A stretch of 64,000 bases of DNA. It comes from Rachycentron canadum (taxonomy: Eukaryota > Chordata > Actinopteri > Carangiformes > Rachycentridae). Position 1 is the first letter of the stretch. The number at the start of each line of letters is the position of its first letter. Both the position numbers and the translations under genes were made by a program. The notes below the pieces were generated by a model. The model was not told where the DNA came from, ran no database searches, and worked only from the letters and a program-made list of their open reading frames with translations. The stretch lies in assembly GCA_038496675.1 (NCBI GenBank), contig CM076663.1, forward strand, positions 19,184,348 to 19,248,347, read 5' to 3'. Shown one piece after another: positions 1 through 12,184 of this stretch.

Positions 1-919
1 TTGTCTGTAGTTCACCTAAAAAGTGTTAACACTGATTAGAGAAGCATCACTTCATGTGGCCAGTCCCACCATCCTCTGAATTATCAGTGAGAGTTAATGC
101 AAGCAATGCATTTGTGAGGAGAAGCCCTTGTACTGTATTTGTACAAACTGTGTGGTTATTCAAGCCAATGCTACTGTCAAAATAAAGAAAATAGAAAACA
201 AACCTTACTGAAGTAAATTTGATTTTATTCCTCTGAAATGCTGCATGCAACCACTAGATGGCAGCGATGACCTATGAACATTCAGCTGCAGTCAGACAAA
301 CCATTCACTGTCAACCAGTGAGCTGAATACACCTATAGAGTTTCAGCCATTTTTAGGCACCATCCACATCTCTTCCTTTTCTTTGTCTTCCTCTCCTCAT
401 TTGTAAACACGACACGTGAAATAAGAGAATTCAGTTTAATGTCACTGGATGCGATTATGTAACTGGAAGTGCTTTTAAGATCTTGTGCTTCATTACTGAG
501 CTTTGGATTTATTCAGTCACTCTTATAATGGACCAGTTCAAACCAAACAGTGTTCAGGCAGCAGGCAGGTGCTTCAGTAGAGAACAGTGGTAGTGTTGAG
601 GCTCGACGGAGAGGTGGAGGTGTAAGCATTTGGTTCTTCCTCTGAATTCCACAGCTGGCTGTGAAACTCTAGATGGAGAAAGTGAATGAATTGTGTTCTG
701 TCCTTCCTCAGCAGCTTCCTATGAAATCCATTTCACTGGTTTCAAATCTCAGGGATATTTCTATTTGCAGACAGCCAGGCAGTAAGTAAACAGTTGTCAA
801 AATCAGTGGTCCCCAGCTTGCAGGCTGCCACCCACTGGTGGGACACAAAGGTATTGCGAGTGGGCCAACAAAATCAAATTAAAAAAAGTACAATTTTGGT
901 AAAAACATTTATATATAGA
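1..919. other. Gene-free upstream stretch
   Basis: No convincing coding sequence. The only structure seen is a possible hAT-type terminus near 806, a CAGTGGTCCCCA-like start followed by wording typical of old hAT-derived repeats. No matching second end was found, so this is weak. Confidence 0.4.
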
Positions 920-921
920 TA

Positions 922-1635
922 CAGTGCTGCTTGAAAGTTTGTGAACCCCCTGAGCAGTTTAGATGTTTCTGTTGTTGACCATGATTTTCTTATTTTATCA
1001 TCACCAGTTTTTATGTATGAAATGTCAGATATATGTTTATCAGTTGCATGTACTTGTTTAGTGGGACTTGTTTAAGTTGCCCAAAAACTACATGAAACAT
1101 GGAATTAGTGTATGTGCTAAAGTAAGTGAACCCGCAGCTGCATTGGTTAAATCAAGCAGGAAACAGACTCAGGTGAAACACATTTGGTGCTGAATTAATC
1201 ATTTAAACAGACCAATGAAATAAGACATCCTTGGGAAAGGGTTTGGCCTGAACTAATTAAAAGAGAGAGGAAACCAACCAAACCACTGTGGTCCCATACA
1301 AATCAACAATGCCCAGAGCAAAGGAGATATCTGAGGACATGAAGAAGAGGGTAGTGACGGCCCATCAGTCTGGGGAGGGCTATAAGACCATCTCCAAAAG
1401 ATTCCAGCTCCATCCATCCACTGTAAGACAAATCATTTACAAATGGAGGGCCTTCAACATGACAGCAACTCTGCCTAGAAGTGGACGCCCATCAAAACTA
1501 TCACCCAGAAGCACCAGAAAAATAATAAACCAGGTAAAGGCCGACCCACACATCACCTCTAGAGAGCTGCAGACCTCTCTGGTAGCATCTGATACAAATG
1601 TGCATGCGTCTACAATCAGACTAAAATTGATAATT
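922..1635 (+). mobile_element. Tc1-like transposon, 5' half only
   Basis: A CAGTGCTGCTTGAAAG terminus follows a TA dinucleotide at 920-921, as expected for a Tc1/mariner insertion. A related direct-repeat motif (gtgctaaagtaagtgaaccc) lies about 195 bp inward at 1114-1133, the IR/DR layout seen in fish Tc1 elements. A transposase N-terminus follows in the same orientation. Homology stops near 1630 and no right terminus was found, so the catalytic half and right end have been lost. The element cannot be autonomous. Confidence 0.8.
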
Positions 1636-1692
1636 GATTTTCCTTGTTTTTTTTCCCTTCTCATATTAAGGCCTAATTACAACTGTAATTAG
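1309..1692 (+). pseudogene. Tc1-like transposase fragment, DNA-binding domain only
   Basis: Translation from the ATG at 1309 gives MPRAKEISEDMKKR and then a typical paired-like bipartite helix-turn-helix: GYKTISKRFQLHPSTVRQII, a KWRAF stretch, an LPRSGRPSKLSPR linker with the GRPS hook, and an ITSRELQ second-domain motif. Tc1 transposases are about 340 aa; here recognisable homology covers about 105 residues. The frame then runs into unrelated sequence and stops at 1690-1692. All three DDE catalytic residues are missing. The DNA-binding part has no internal stop or frameshift, unusual for a fragment otherwise this damaged. It is probably a dead remnant; a transcribed DNA-binding-only protein is conceivable but there is no evidence of expression. 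Confidence 0.8.
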
Positions 1693-1876
1693 CCCATGAT
1701 AGGAATAAATATGTTGTACCAGACAAGACCATACTTTACACTTGTTTGCTATCTCTGTCTGATTGTGCACATCCATGGCAAAAACTGGAGTATGAAAATA
1801 TTTTGAGTCAAGACACAGATGGTGAATCGACATTTGACTAGAAACACAAATCCATAAATCTGTCCTGCACCAGCTG

Positions 1877-1900
1877 AACCCTAACCCTAACCCTAACCCT
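1877..1900 (+). repeat. Interstitial telomeric repeat, four CCCTAA units
   Basis: Four uninterrupted copies of the vertebrate telomere unit (AACCCT register) lie here, far from any visible chromosome end. Short interstitial tracts like this can arise by telomerase-mediated repair of a double-strand break or by chance expansion. Confidence 0.8.
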
Positions 1901-2179
1901 CCAACAGGTAGATAATACTGTGTTCATGTAGGAATCGCTCATCACTGAAGGCAGACTTTAATTGGTTTTTAATGAGTACAACTGAGGGAAAAACACAAGT
2001 CATGCATTTGTCAACCTCAATGAATTCCATTCTACTGACACAATTTTGCCTTTGTGTGCCAAATGTTTGGTGACATGACGTTACTTCAGTTGCTTTCACT
2101 CAGTAAACTGACATTTGCTCCTGCTCTCTGAGTCATGACCTGTATTATATAACAATGTTTCCTTGCTGCAAGTCACAAG

Positions 2180-2275
2180 CATCTTCCCAAACATCCATTC
2201 AGCCACCTATTTTTTATTTATACCTGCTTATCCTCTGCAGGGTTATGGGATGGATGTGTCCTACTCCTGCGTAGG
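2180..2275. repeat. Interspersed-repeat fragment with a 'tacctgcttatcc' motif
   Basis: The segment has a CATCCATTCAG-type lead, then a tacctgcttatcctctgcag core and a gggatgg tail. The same catcc-lead plus cttatcc core occurs at about 9880-9910, so two members of one dispersed family appear present. Family class is not determined. Confidence 0.45.
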
Positions 2276-5200
2276 ATCAACGCAAAGCAAGTGGTCTACG
2301 CTGTTGAGCATTGAGCATTTATACTTGATAATTGGGGTTGGGGTTTCTATGCTACTGGGTGTTTACTTTAATGGCATGGCAATAATGGCAACTGAAACTG
2401 AAACCTGAGCTAATGAATGTTGAGCAACAGTCATTTTTAATCATGTTCCTGCAACGTAGAAAAGAGAGAAGGCACTGGAGAACATGGTGTGTACAACCAT
2501 GAGACTGACTGAGGCAGAGGGAGTGTGAGTTTTGTGTGCCTGTCCGGCTACTGAGAGGTGTAGACGAGACCTTGACGATGCTACCAGACCAATCACTGTG
2601 GTCTGTGCCACCAAAATGTGTGGTTGTATTTCTATGGAGGTGTGCATCAGGCAATGGCGTGGGGTATGCAGCTATGCCACACCTGGACTTAGTGCCGTAC
2701 AGGATCACTTACATCAGTCACTTCCAGTGGGCATGACAATGGAGGCACTGCAGTCATTAATTCTCAAAACAAGCACATTCATTTAAACAGAGATTTTAGT
2801 TTGGATTCTTTTGAACCTGCTCTTCTGAAAACATGGAACCATTTGCAGCAAATAACACTTGTTGCACTTGTTGCATACTGTATCGTGTCCCACGTTAAAG
2901 GGAACAAAACCAGTTAATTTTCACTGAATTTGATATTGCCAGTGTTGTGATATTCCACTGTTATGCAATTGTCAAGTTAAACTTCAACTTGTGTCATTGC
3001 CAGGTTATGAAATGCATTGACAGCTTAGTGTTTTATAATAGTATGGCTCTCAATTATTATTATCTCACTATTAATGAAAGCGTTTTATATTAGTTTTATG
3101 TCCCTCCGTGGATTATAACAGGTAGTTGTTGGTCCCATAAAGCGACACACTGTGAATTCACATAACAAATACAAAAGTTTCCATCAACTTGAATGTATTT
3201 AGTCTTATCATTCCAGTCTTCAAAGGTTGTGTGTGATGACAAACACAGATCAGTAGATCGGTTCCATCAAACCTGATATCATTTATATGAGACAGAGGGT
3301 TTGGAAGTGATTAAGAAAAGTGTTAAAATCTGCTTCTTCAGTTTTTTTTCCAGAGAGACATCACTGTTATTGGCACTCAGAGCAGAGTCAATCACAGTGA
3401 TACACTCCCTCAGTTCACTTGAACTCACTGTGCCAGAACATACAGTGTCTGGTTAGACTCTGCTTCGCCGTCTCCATAGATGAGCTGATGACTGTTGTTT
3501 TTCAGTTTATGATGGATAATGAACAGGTGGTCTGTTGGGGAAAAAATGTTGGAGGCTGTGTCTGGTAACATGAAAAGACCATTCAAGGTTCTGTGGGAGA
3601 CACTTTGTCTCCAACACCATCATCTCAAGTGTAAAGAGGTGTTAACCACCAGCAATTTAATACACCACTGGCCAGCAGCATGTCCTTTGTAAGACATGGT
3701 GTTGCTCACAGAATCAACGGTGAAAAGAATACAGATATTTTTGGGTAGTTCAACAGTTCATATCTTGCTTTCATTCTTTCCTCTTTTTCAACCCTCCTGA
3801 AATTTGCCACATGTGGATAAATAAAGTGTGCAGTGTTAAATGCAAAAATGTGCAAAATTCTCCCATAAGCCCCTAAATCAACCACATTTATTTTTGTTGA
3901 GTTGCCTCTTGGATGTGCTCAGTGATCTGGAATAGCAGTGTATATGAACGGGCCTAGTTTTAAAGTTGTTTTTAAATTGACAATGGATGTGTTATTTAAG
4001 GACACTCAAAGAATTATCAGTCAGTTCTGCAGTTCTGGCAAATTTTTGGCCTAGAAGCTTCACTCCCACCATCCAGCAGTATTAGAAAGATGATTTATGG
4101 AAAGTGATAGTGGCTGCCCACCACCAGCCCTCCAACAGATAACAGCAGGCAGCTTAAGAGCCAGATGTTTAAAAGTCAATGAAGTGTTCTCATTTGTAGC
4201 ATTTGTTTGAAGAAACCCACAAAAAAATGATTAACCAACTTTTCTGTACCCCTCAGCTCTGCAGAGCTTTTTTTTAAGCCTATTTAGCTCATTGTTTTGG
4301 TTTTGTGGTAACAGCGACACATGGCACAACCTGTCCAGCGCTAAATACCAGACAAGCAAAGTAAAGTGAGATGGCGGCAGATGAAACATTACAGCAATAA
4401 CTTTATGGGGTTACAATCTGCTGCCCACTAATGACCCAAAAATACACTGATGCTGCTTTTAATGACAAGAGCAGTGCATGCACTATAATTGGTTAATGGC
4501 ACTGCACTTGAAGATTAGCCATTTGACTCATGCTGGCACATATACAGTGATTCCAGTCAATGTACTTTGTAGCTCAAAATAAATGAACAAATGACCCTTG
4601 ACCTCTAATGCTACAGTTTTGTGTCTGAATCTGCTAAAAAATTCAAATGATTTAGTCATAAACAGAAAAATGCAACCCATGACTCACTAAAGTAAAGTTT
4701 TAATCTTTCAAATGGCTCTACTGTAAACGATATGGATTTGTGATCATTCTCATGTTGGTCAACTGCTTCCAGTCCCTTTTTAATAAAACAAACACACACT
4801 TTAGGCTTACATGATGTATCCCTATGTTTATATCATAAAACACTGACCTCAGATGATGTCATACATTATGACTTTTGTTTGTCTAAACAGACTATAACTA
4901 ATACATGAAATTAAAGAGCAAAAAGGGGAAAAAAAAGGAGCCAAAAACACTCTTGAATTCTTGAACCAAATGTATGAAAGAATGCATGTTGGCACTGTAA
5001 TGATTTCCAAGTTTTCTCCAGCTGTCTAACTGGTAGTTTACCTGTCTGTCTTACACGTGTGCATGTTACGAGGGAAGCGGGGCTCCCCTCACAACGTACC
5101 CTCTTAGGAATGTCAAGACAAATTAGGTTGCTCCAGGCCAAAAGAGTCTGCCATGTTTAATGAGTTCCTCGGAAGAACAAATAAATGTTTATGGAGAACT

Positions 5201-7785
5201 GCTGTGTAACATAGTCGATCTCCCCTTCCTTGTCTGCTGTGTATGACTGTGTCATGAAAACACAGCACTGTTGCCAGGGAGATCCCCCCCTCTCAGCTTA
5301 ATGAGTGGGGTCTTTGTCTGCGCTTTAGGCTTCAGGTTAAAACTTTTCATCACCCTTTGCTATGCATTCACTTCTTGGCACCGATAACATCTCATCAGAC
5401 GCTGTGACCAACTCTCATTTAGACGCGTAGGCCTCCTGCAGCAGCCAGTGCCAGTCGAGATCAAGAGTGGGAATGGGAACATTTCCAGAACGTCATGTCA
5501 CCATTACTGAATTTGGCTAACACTCAGCCGACATGGGTTTTCAAGGCTGACTGCTGAAAGTCTATATCTGTATTTTACTTTATTTATATTTAAAACATTC
5601 ACTAACTGAAAATTCAAAAGTTTTGTAAGCTTTTTGATCATCAAAAGTTTACGACATTAGCATTTTATTTTAATCTGCTAATGACACACTGACATGTGAT
5701 GCACCTGCATTAGCTGCATTAGATGGATGTAACCTTTCTGACATCATTCATAGGTTTCTTAAGAGTGGTTTTGAAGCTCATAGCAGGCTGCTTCACCGCT
5801 GCCATCTTGGCAATGCCTGACTCCACCTAACTTCTGGCTGATAGGAAAATGGGCAAAGACATATGGTGAGTGTGCAGCTGGGATTTTGGTGCATGCTGGT
5901 GTGTAGCAAGCATACGATTACCCAGCTGTCAGTCAAAGCACACCCTCAGTTATGGATAACTTGAAAAAAGCCAAAATAAAATAAAATTTTAATTGGTTAG
6001 TTTGTGCCTGTAAACAACTTTATTTCTCCTATTAAACTGAACATTTTAACATGAAGTCTAAAAGGATTGACTTTCTTTTGGAGCCAGCCTCAAGTGGCCA
6101 TTTGTGGAACTGCACTTTGTTGGTCCTGGAGGTTGGTGATTGGTAGAACTTGGAACTGAAAGTTGTGACAAACTTAAAGTTATGAATTGGTGTCCATTAG
6201 ACTTAAGCCCTGTATGTTTTATGTCTTGCATGGAGCAAGCGTAAGTTGGAAAGTCAGACTAGTATCGATGGTAATGAAATCCACGCAACCATGAAGAAAA
6301 ACAGTGATGTTTTGTTTACAGAATAAAAGGTGAAAGGGTATTTAAGACAAGTAGGAGTCACCCGTGACGCATCTACTGGACTTCTATTCAGACAGTAAGC
6401 TGATTGAGAGACTTCACTTTGGCAGACAAACCCCATTTGAACTGTAGGTTCTGCCCTCAACTAGAGCTTTGGATATCAGTAGAAGTTAGAGTGAAGTGTG
6501 ATTGTTGTTTTGCCTGGATTCAGGCTCGGTGCACTCAGATGTAGCCACCATGAGCAACCAAGTCAAAGCCTTACAAACTTGTCCAGCTTGTTGTTAGTAA
6601 ACATATTAGTTAGTTCACTGTTCATCATTTAGTTTTGAGAAATTGTGTTCATGATGCAAAAACTGATATATCAAGTTGATTAAGAAACTGTACACGTTGT
6701 ATTCCTCACTGCAAAAATATGTTTTTATCAATTATAAATCAATAAATCAATTATAAATATTCGTACAAAAACCACATACAGATCCCAATACCTAAATTAC
6801 GATTCTGTAACAGTTTTACCCCAGATTATTTAATGTGTGGGTCTGTCACCTCAATAAAGACCTCCATCTGCTCTGTTCACAATAAGAACTACCAGTGTGC
6901 AATGCCAAAGACCAAAAGAATTAAATTGTAGAAACAGGGAGCTTAATATTAGTTTCCTTCACAGGGTGCTCAATCATGGGGTGGAGGTGAAGAGCCTGGA
7001 CATCTGACAGAAGGTTGGAAAAGAACTGCTGTTTTTTTTGTGTGGAAATGACCCAGTTGAAGTGGAAATGACCCAGTTTAGGTAGTCCAAGCATCTGATC
7101 AGGAGGTAGTTGAGGCACATTAAATGGAAACCTGGGAGTGCTCAGCCTGCTGCTACCATGACCCTGAAGTGGAACAACTTGAATCAGCCTCCTGTAAAAT
7201 TACAGTGCTTCGTGTGCCATGTTGTATCTTTAGTGAAGACGCTGCAGTAACTGATGGAGGTTGTGAACATCTGTTGTGGACCAGTAGACCATCCTCCAAC
7301 CCGACTGTCATTCTTGACAGCTTTGAGAACCTTTGAAGCCAGTTGGGAATATTTGATATTCAAAACATTGCTTATGTAATTTCCTTGTGCCTTTAAAACC
7401 CTTTTTACTTTGTGAGAACTCTAAATCTTTCTTTGTGGTGTCCTCATTTTCCAAGTTGCCGCTGCTCTCCAGCTGAGCTGCCTCCCGTGGTGAAAATGCC
7501 TGACTTATCCACAGGTATTATGTCATATGTCATCAGACTCAACTGGTATATTTCTCTGTGGACGCCCAACGCTGTCTCCAAAATTACATTCATATGCAAC
7601 CAATTCTCTTTGTCTTCTGGACGACATTTTCTTTTGTGTGATCTTACGCTGCAGAGTAAGTCATGGTAAGTAAAGTCGGGGAGAATTCTTGGGCGTACAA
7701 AGCACAAGCCTGACACATGAGATTCTAATTCAACTGTCCTGCTTCAGGCCACTGTTGACTTTTTCAACATATGACAAAGACCATC
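2276..7785. other. Gene-free stretch with scattered simple sequence
   Basis: No credible ORF, splice-flanked exon or RNA gene was recognised. Notable small items are a 17-bp direct duplication (GTGGAAATGACCCAGTT at 7042-7058 and 7062-7078) and the repeat fragment at 6020-6165 listed separately. Confidence 0.4.
6020..6165. repeat. Interspersed-repeat fragment ('gagccagcctcaagtgg' type)
   Basis: A block with aacatgaagtctaaaaggattg, then ttggagccagcctcaagtgg and a tcctggaggttg tail resembles a repeat block I recall as common in spiny-rayed fish genomes. I cannot name the family. A genome-wide copy count would settle it. Confidence 0.45.
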
Positions 7786-7787
7786 TA

Positions 7788-8991
7788 CAGTGGCATGCAA
7801 AAGTATTCATACCCCTTGAACTTTTCCACATTTTGTCACATTACCACCACAAACATAAATATATTTTATGTGAAAGACCAACACAAAGTGGCACACAATT
7901 GTGAAGTACAAAGAAAATTATACATGATTTTAAAATTTTTTTACAAAAACAAAAAATGAAAAGTGTGGTGTGCAAACGTATTCAACCGCCCTGAGTCAAT
8001 ACTTTGTGGAACTGTCTTTTGGGGCATATCTCTACCAGCTTTGAACATCTAGAGACTGAAATTTTTGCCCATTCTTCTTTGCAAAACAGCTCAAGCTCAG
8101 TCAGATTAGATGGAGAGCGTTTGTGAACAGCAGTTTTCAGATCTTGCCACAGATTCTCAATTGGATTCAGGTCTGGACTTTGACTGGGCCATTCTAACAC
8201 ATGAATATGTTTTGTTTTAAACCGTTCCATTGTAGCCCTGGCTTTATGTTTAGGGTCGTTGTCCTGCTGGAAGGTGAACCTCCGCCCCAAGATTGCCCTG
8301 TATTTGGCTCCATCCATCTTCCCATCAACTCTGACCATCTTCCCTGTCCCTGCTGAAGAGAAGCACCCTCAGAGCACAATTCTGCCACCACCACGTTTGA
8401 CTGTGGGGATGGTGTGTTCAAAGTGATGTGCAGTGTTAGTTTTCTGCCACACATAGCGTTTTGTCTCATCTGACCAGAGCACCTTCTTCCACATGTTAGC
8501 TGTGTCCCCCACATGGCTTCTGGCAAACTGCAAACAGGACTTCTTATGGTTTTCTTTTACCAATGGCTTTCTTCTTGCCACTCTTCCATAAAGGCCAGAT
8601 TTGTGCAGTCGACCAATAGTTGTCCTGTGGACAGATTCCCCCACCTGAGCTGTGGATCTCTGCAGTTGGTCCAGAGTCACCATGGGCCTCTTGGCTCCAT
8701 CTCTGATCATTAGGTCAACATTTGATCATTGAGCAATCATCAGGCAGCTTCTGAAGGCTATTGGTTGACTCAGAGAAAAGGGGGCTGAATACTTTTGCAC
8801 ACCGCAATTTTCAGTTTTTTATTTGTAAAAAAAAAATTAAAATCATGTATAATTTTCTTTGTACTTCACAATTGTGTGACACTTTGTTTTTGTCTTTCAC
8901 ATAAAATTCCAATAAAATACATTTGTTTGTGGTCGTAACATGACAAAATGTGGAAAAGTTCAAGGAGTATGAATACTTTTGCATGTCACTG
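7788..8991 (-). mobile_element. Tc1-like transposon with both terminal inverted repeats
   Basis: The element is about 1204 bp and begins CAGTGGCATGCAAAAGTATT. Its other end, read on the minus strand, begins CAGTGACATGCAAAAGTATT. Both ends abut TA (7786-7787 and 8992-8993), the Tc1/mariner target duplication. The inverted similarity continues inward about 200 bp, with inner motifs such as gtgtgcaaa and gtattca near 7970-7983 and 8790-8805 (IR/DR type). A broken transposase is read right to left. Only about 85 bp separates the right inverted repeat from the first recognisable transposase codons, so the DNA-binding half is deleted. The ends look mobilisable by a related transposase, but the element is not autonomous. 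Confidence 0.93.
7982..8710 (-). pseudogene. Tc1-like transposase, truncated, one in-frame stop
   Basis: On the minus strand one reading frame continues from 8710 to 7982 and is interrupted once, by TGA at 8366-8368. The stop sits where Tc1 transposases have the tryptophan of the LWGCF-type motif, so it looks like a simple TGG to TGA change. Upstream, WSDETK supplies the first catalytic Asp. Downstream, FQQDNDPKHKA supplies the second, and WPSQSPDLNPIENLW the last acidic residue of a DD34E triad. The N-terminal helix-turn-helix region (about 100 residues) is absent, leaving about 240 of the usual 340 residues. The gene is dead through both the deletion and the stop, yet the catalytic motifs survive, which points to a fairly recent insertion. 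Confidence 0.9.
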
Positions 8992-8993
8992 TA

Positions 8994-9789
8994 TCATTCT
9001 CTAAACACGATCAAGTGTTTTCACTGTTTAATCTTGCCCATTTGTGAACCCAGTGACCCTTTTCCCTTCCTTAAATGTGTGCTTTCATTTGACCAAAAAC
9101 CAAATCCAAGACCACATTCATATTGAAATCTAGGGGGTAAAAGTTACCAATGTAAAGGAAAGTTAATTGTAGATGGTGCTGAGATATGGCTGGGAAGAAC
9201 TGATGTTTAAGCTTATAACTGTAAGATAAAACAATGTTTAGGAGAGAAACAGAAATACAAAAGAACGGGGTTCAGCAACTAAATGACAAGATTAACAAAT
9301 GGAACTGTCAACATACATGAGGGAAAAAAAGAAAATAATGGAGAGCCACAATATAAAAAGTGGGTTTGTTTTGAAGTGTCATGTGCCTTAACTTGCTGAG
9401 CAACGGTCTGAGGTTGGAATGATGTAGAACGTTGTATCTTGTATCTGGATTGAAGTTATTTAGCCACGTTAGCAGTGTGGGTCCACGGTGTCAGTCAAAG
9501 TTCACCACCATGGTCCAGAAATATGACTTTGTCTGAAATATCTTTGCTTAAACAATAGAAAACCTTTTTGAGTGTTTATTGGCCAATATTTGTTGACATT
9601 TTATCAAACTGGAAAGTGTGTACCCATGCATGTACAAAAAGCTATCTTTATGATGTCTTGCAGTGAACATCAGAGAAGAGGAGGATCCAGGAAGTGGAAG
9701 TCACACAGAACAATATCAACGTGTATCTCATATGTCAAGTTTGCCTCATGTTCGCTTCAGGCAGAACGTCCATGTCTAACAAAACAACA
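8994..9789. other. Gene-free stretch
   Basis: AT-rich sequence with no recognised gene, RNA or mobile element. Confidence 0.4.
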
Positions 9790-9798
9790 TCCTGTCAT

Positions 9799-9890
9799 TT
9801 CATCCATCCATCCATCCATCCATCCATCCATCCATCCATCCATCCATCCATCCATCCATCCATCCATCCATCCATCAATCCATCCATCCA
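9799..9890 (+). repeat. (CATC)n microsatellite
   Basis: About 22 CATC units run nearly uninterrupted, with one change to CAATC near 9876. The tract produces artificial Ile-His-Pro-Ser repeat ORFs in several frames. It directly abuts the interspersed repeat starting near 9890. Confidence 0.95.
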
Positions 9891-10105
9891 TTTCCTCCAC
9901 TTATCCAGGTGCAGAGCTCAGTGACAGCAGGCTAAGCAGGGGATTTCACACATCCATCTCCCCAGCAACACTTTCCAGTTCCTCCTCCTGTAGGATCCCA
10001 GGATGTTCCCAGGCCAGATGGGATATGTAGTTCCTCCAACAACTTCTGAGTCTAACCCGAGGTCTCCACCCAATTGGAGATGCCTGGAAAGCCTGATGAG
10101 TTTAA
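9890..10105. repeat. Interspersed repeat adjoining the (CATC)n tract
   Basis: Sequence from ttcctccacttatccagg through ttcctcctcctgtaggatcc, caggccagatgggatatgtag and ggtctccacccaattggaga to atgcctggaaagcc resembles a teleost repeat that ends in tetranucleotide tracts and cttatcc motifs. It is similar in layout to the fragment at 2180-2275. I cannot assign a class; decayed LINE or MITE are options. Confidence 0.55.
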
Positions 10106-10112
10106 TTACCAA

Positions 10113-11870
10113 GGAGTTGATATTTCATTCTTCCAAAGTAGTTTTCATTTGTCTACTTTGTGGATCATAGCGTGGTAACAAGTTGCTGGTTAAACAGTCA
10201 TCAACACGGGGGCCTCGTGTATGGATATCCTCTGATGATGAAATTCACAACATGTGGGCCCCAGCATACTCATGGATGTGGAAAGTACATTATGCTAATC
10301 CTGTCCTAATAGGGCTTATCCTTGTTTCTGTAACAGTAACACAAAGGATGTACTAAGTGCGTTATGATGATCATGATTCTGTAAAACCCAATTTTGATAA
10401 TATCTGCAAATCTGTGGAAAAAAATGGTTTTGAGCTAGACAGTGTCAGCAGGACCCTCCCTGTTTGTCTCAACCCCGTGTTATCACAGTCAGTATCCAGA
10501 CCCTTCATATTTCCGTGTTATTGACTTGCTGCTCATATTTCTGGCCTAATCCCAGTAAAACCAGTTTCAGCTCCCTCCTTTCCAACCACAATCATGTCAT
10601 TTCATTCAAAGATAAAAACAGTGATGGGCAGCGTATGTGTCTCTGTGTCAACTCCTCTACCAGACACTTCCGTTCTTTATGAGTGTTTCACTGTATGTCT
10701 TCATTGCAGTGCGTGATTCAACAGGTTCAGTCCAGCTCTAAAATTCCTCCAGTGAGCACTGTCTTCCTCAGAAGGAAATGGCTGATTTGTCACATGTCCA
10801 AAGCATCAACACAGATGTTGGACAGCCTCCACTGCCTTGAGAAGATTCATGCATATCCGCAGCTTCATAAATCCACTGCTGACTCAGTTCCATTACACAC
10901 TCGCTTGTGTGTCTTCGATCTGCGAATCCCAAAACAGATAAGTGTCACGTCGTTTTGTGTGTTTTGGTTGGTAATCAGATGCAGGCAGCCTGACAGCTGG
11001 TGGATGGAAATTATGATGGAGCACCTGGAGGCCACGTGTTGGCTGGATTGGAGCTGGAAAGTGGACACTGCAAAAGAAAAGTTGAGCACTATATTTCTTA
11101 GCTTGGGTTTGATGTCCAGTTGCTACTGGATAACCTTTCTTTCCCTTCTCTGCAACTTTCAAGCCCCCGCCTCCTCCCATACACTGTGACAAAATCACTG
11201 TGTCAGGTTTTTCATGGTACAATTAGTATAAACTGTGGCCAGTTTTACAGTGTGGGCTGGTGTTGCCTCACCCTCCTCACCACCGACTGTTCAGCCTCTA
11301 ACGCTGTGTGGGGTCCACCAGCGTGAAACCCTGCTGAACGGATTGGGGGGTGGGGGGTGAATGTGCAGGTTAAAAGGTTGCTTTCTTTCCAGCAGCGAGA
11401 AATCACATGCAGCCACTTGATTTGTGCAGCAAATTCACTGATTTTGTTTTACAGGCAAGATGTGCGAGATGTGCTTGAGCAGTTTCCTGGAAACAAAGTG
11501 GATAGAAAAAATAAATAAATCAACAGAGGACCAAATCTTGTGTTGTGTGTTTGAATCTGGAAACAATTTACATGACAAAAAGATTAACCACCACATTAAA
11601 ACCATTGGTTTGAAAACTATTCTGTATATAAACAGTAACGATGCAGGAGGGCAGGAGTTGGCATAATGTTTTTGCAACAAGTTTTGTTTGATGGATTTGG
11701 ACTTGCACGTGTGCACGTGTGCTAAGTGGCACGCAATTGTCTAAAATTGTCTAACCTTTGCCATGTTCAGGAGTGTTGTGGGAGAAAGACCAAGAAGGTC
11801 CCATAGAAAAGCTCCAGGAACAGTGACCCATTGGTTTGTGAACTGCTGTTTCAAAGCCTCCAGTTTGTAA
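10113..11870. other. Gene-free stretch
   Basis: A 168-codon open frame (10683-11189, +) exists, but its translation has no recognisable domain and no ATG-context support. No mobile element was recognised. Confidence 0.35.
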
Positions 11871-11879
11871 TTTGGCTGT

Positions 11880-12180
11880 CGACCATCTTGGGTTTTTGAA
11901 ACCAGAAGAAACCATATTTGGAGGAGAAGGTGGAGCTCAGGAGGTAAGTGCGATGGATCTGACCTTCTCTGTACTCTATCCTGATTGTCAGTCTGTCAAT
12001 TGTTTGTTTGAATTTTTGTATTGAAAAAGACTTGAAGCTAGAGACTGAGACCATAAACTCATTAGGAAAACATTTACTGAGCTAATAAATCAAGAGAGAA
12101 GTAGGGACATTTTCACATAGACTTCAATACAATCTGACTTATTTCTACAACCAGCGGAGTCGCCCCCTGAAGTTCAGAGG
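11880..12180 (-). repeat. Interspersed repeat, copy A (inverted relative to copy B at 22310-22580)
   Basis: Read on the minus strand the block contains gtcagattgtattgaagtct, a tgaaaatgtcccta segment, a gattgacagactgacaatcagga run, ggtagagtacagag-like sequence, ctccaccttctcctcc, and aatatggtttcttctggttt. The same blocks occur in the same order on the plus strand at 22310-22580, so these are two diverged copies in opposite orientation about 10 kb apart. The central parts differ by insertions and deletions. No ORF is present, so the element is non-autonomous; its class is unknown. Confidence 0.75.
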
Positions 12181-12184
12181 TTAA

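Noticed and set aside
806..870. hAT transposon terminus
   Set aside because: Only one end-like motif and no paired end or 8-bp target duplication. The same applies to the motif near 31763.
9572..10030. Protein with repeated His-Pro-Ser-Ile
   Set aside because: It is the translation of the (CATC)n microsatellite and an adjoining repeat.
10683..11189. 168-codon open frame on the + strand
   Set aside because: It does not start at an ATG in good context, has no family motif, and lies in a gene-free stretch. Probably a chance opening.
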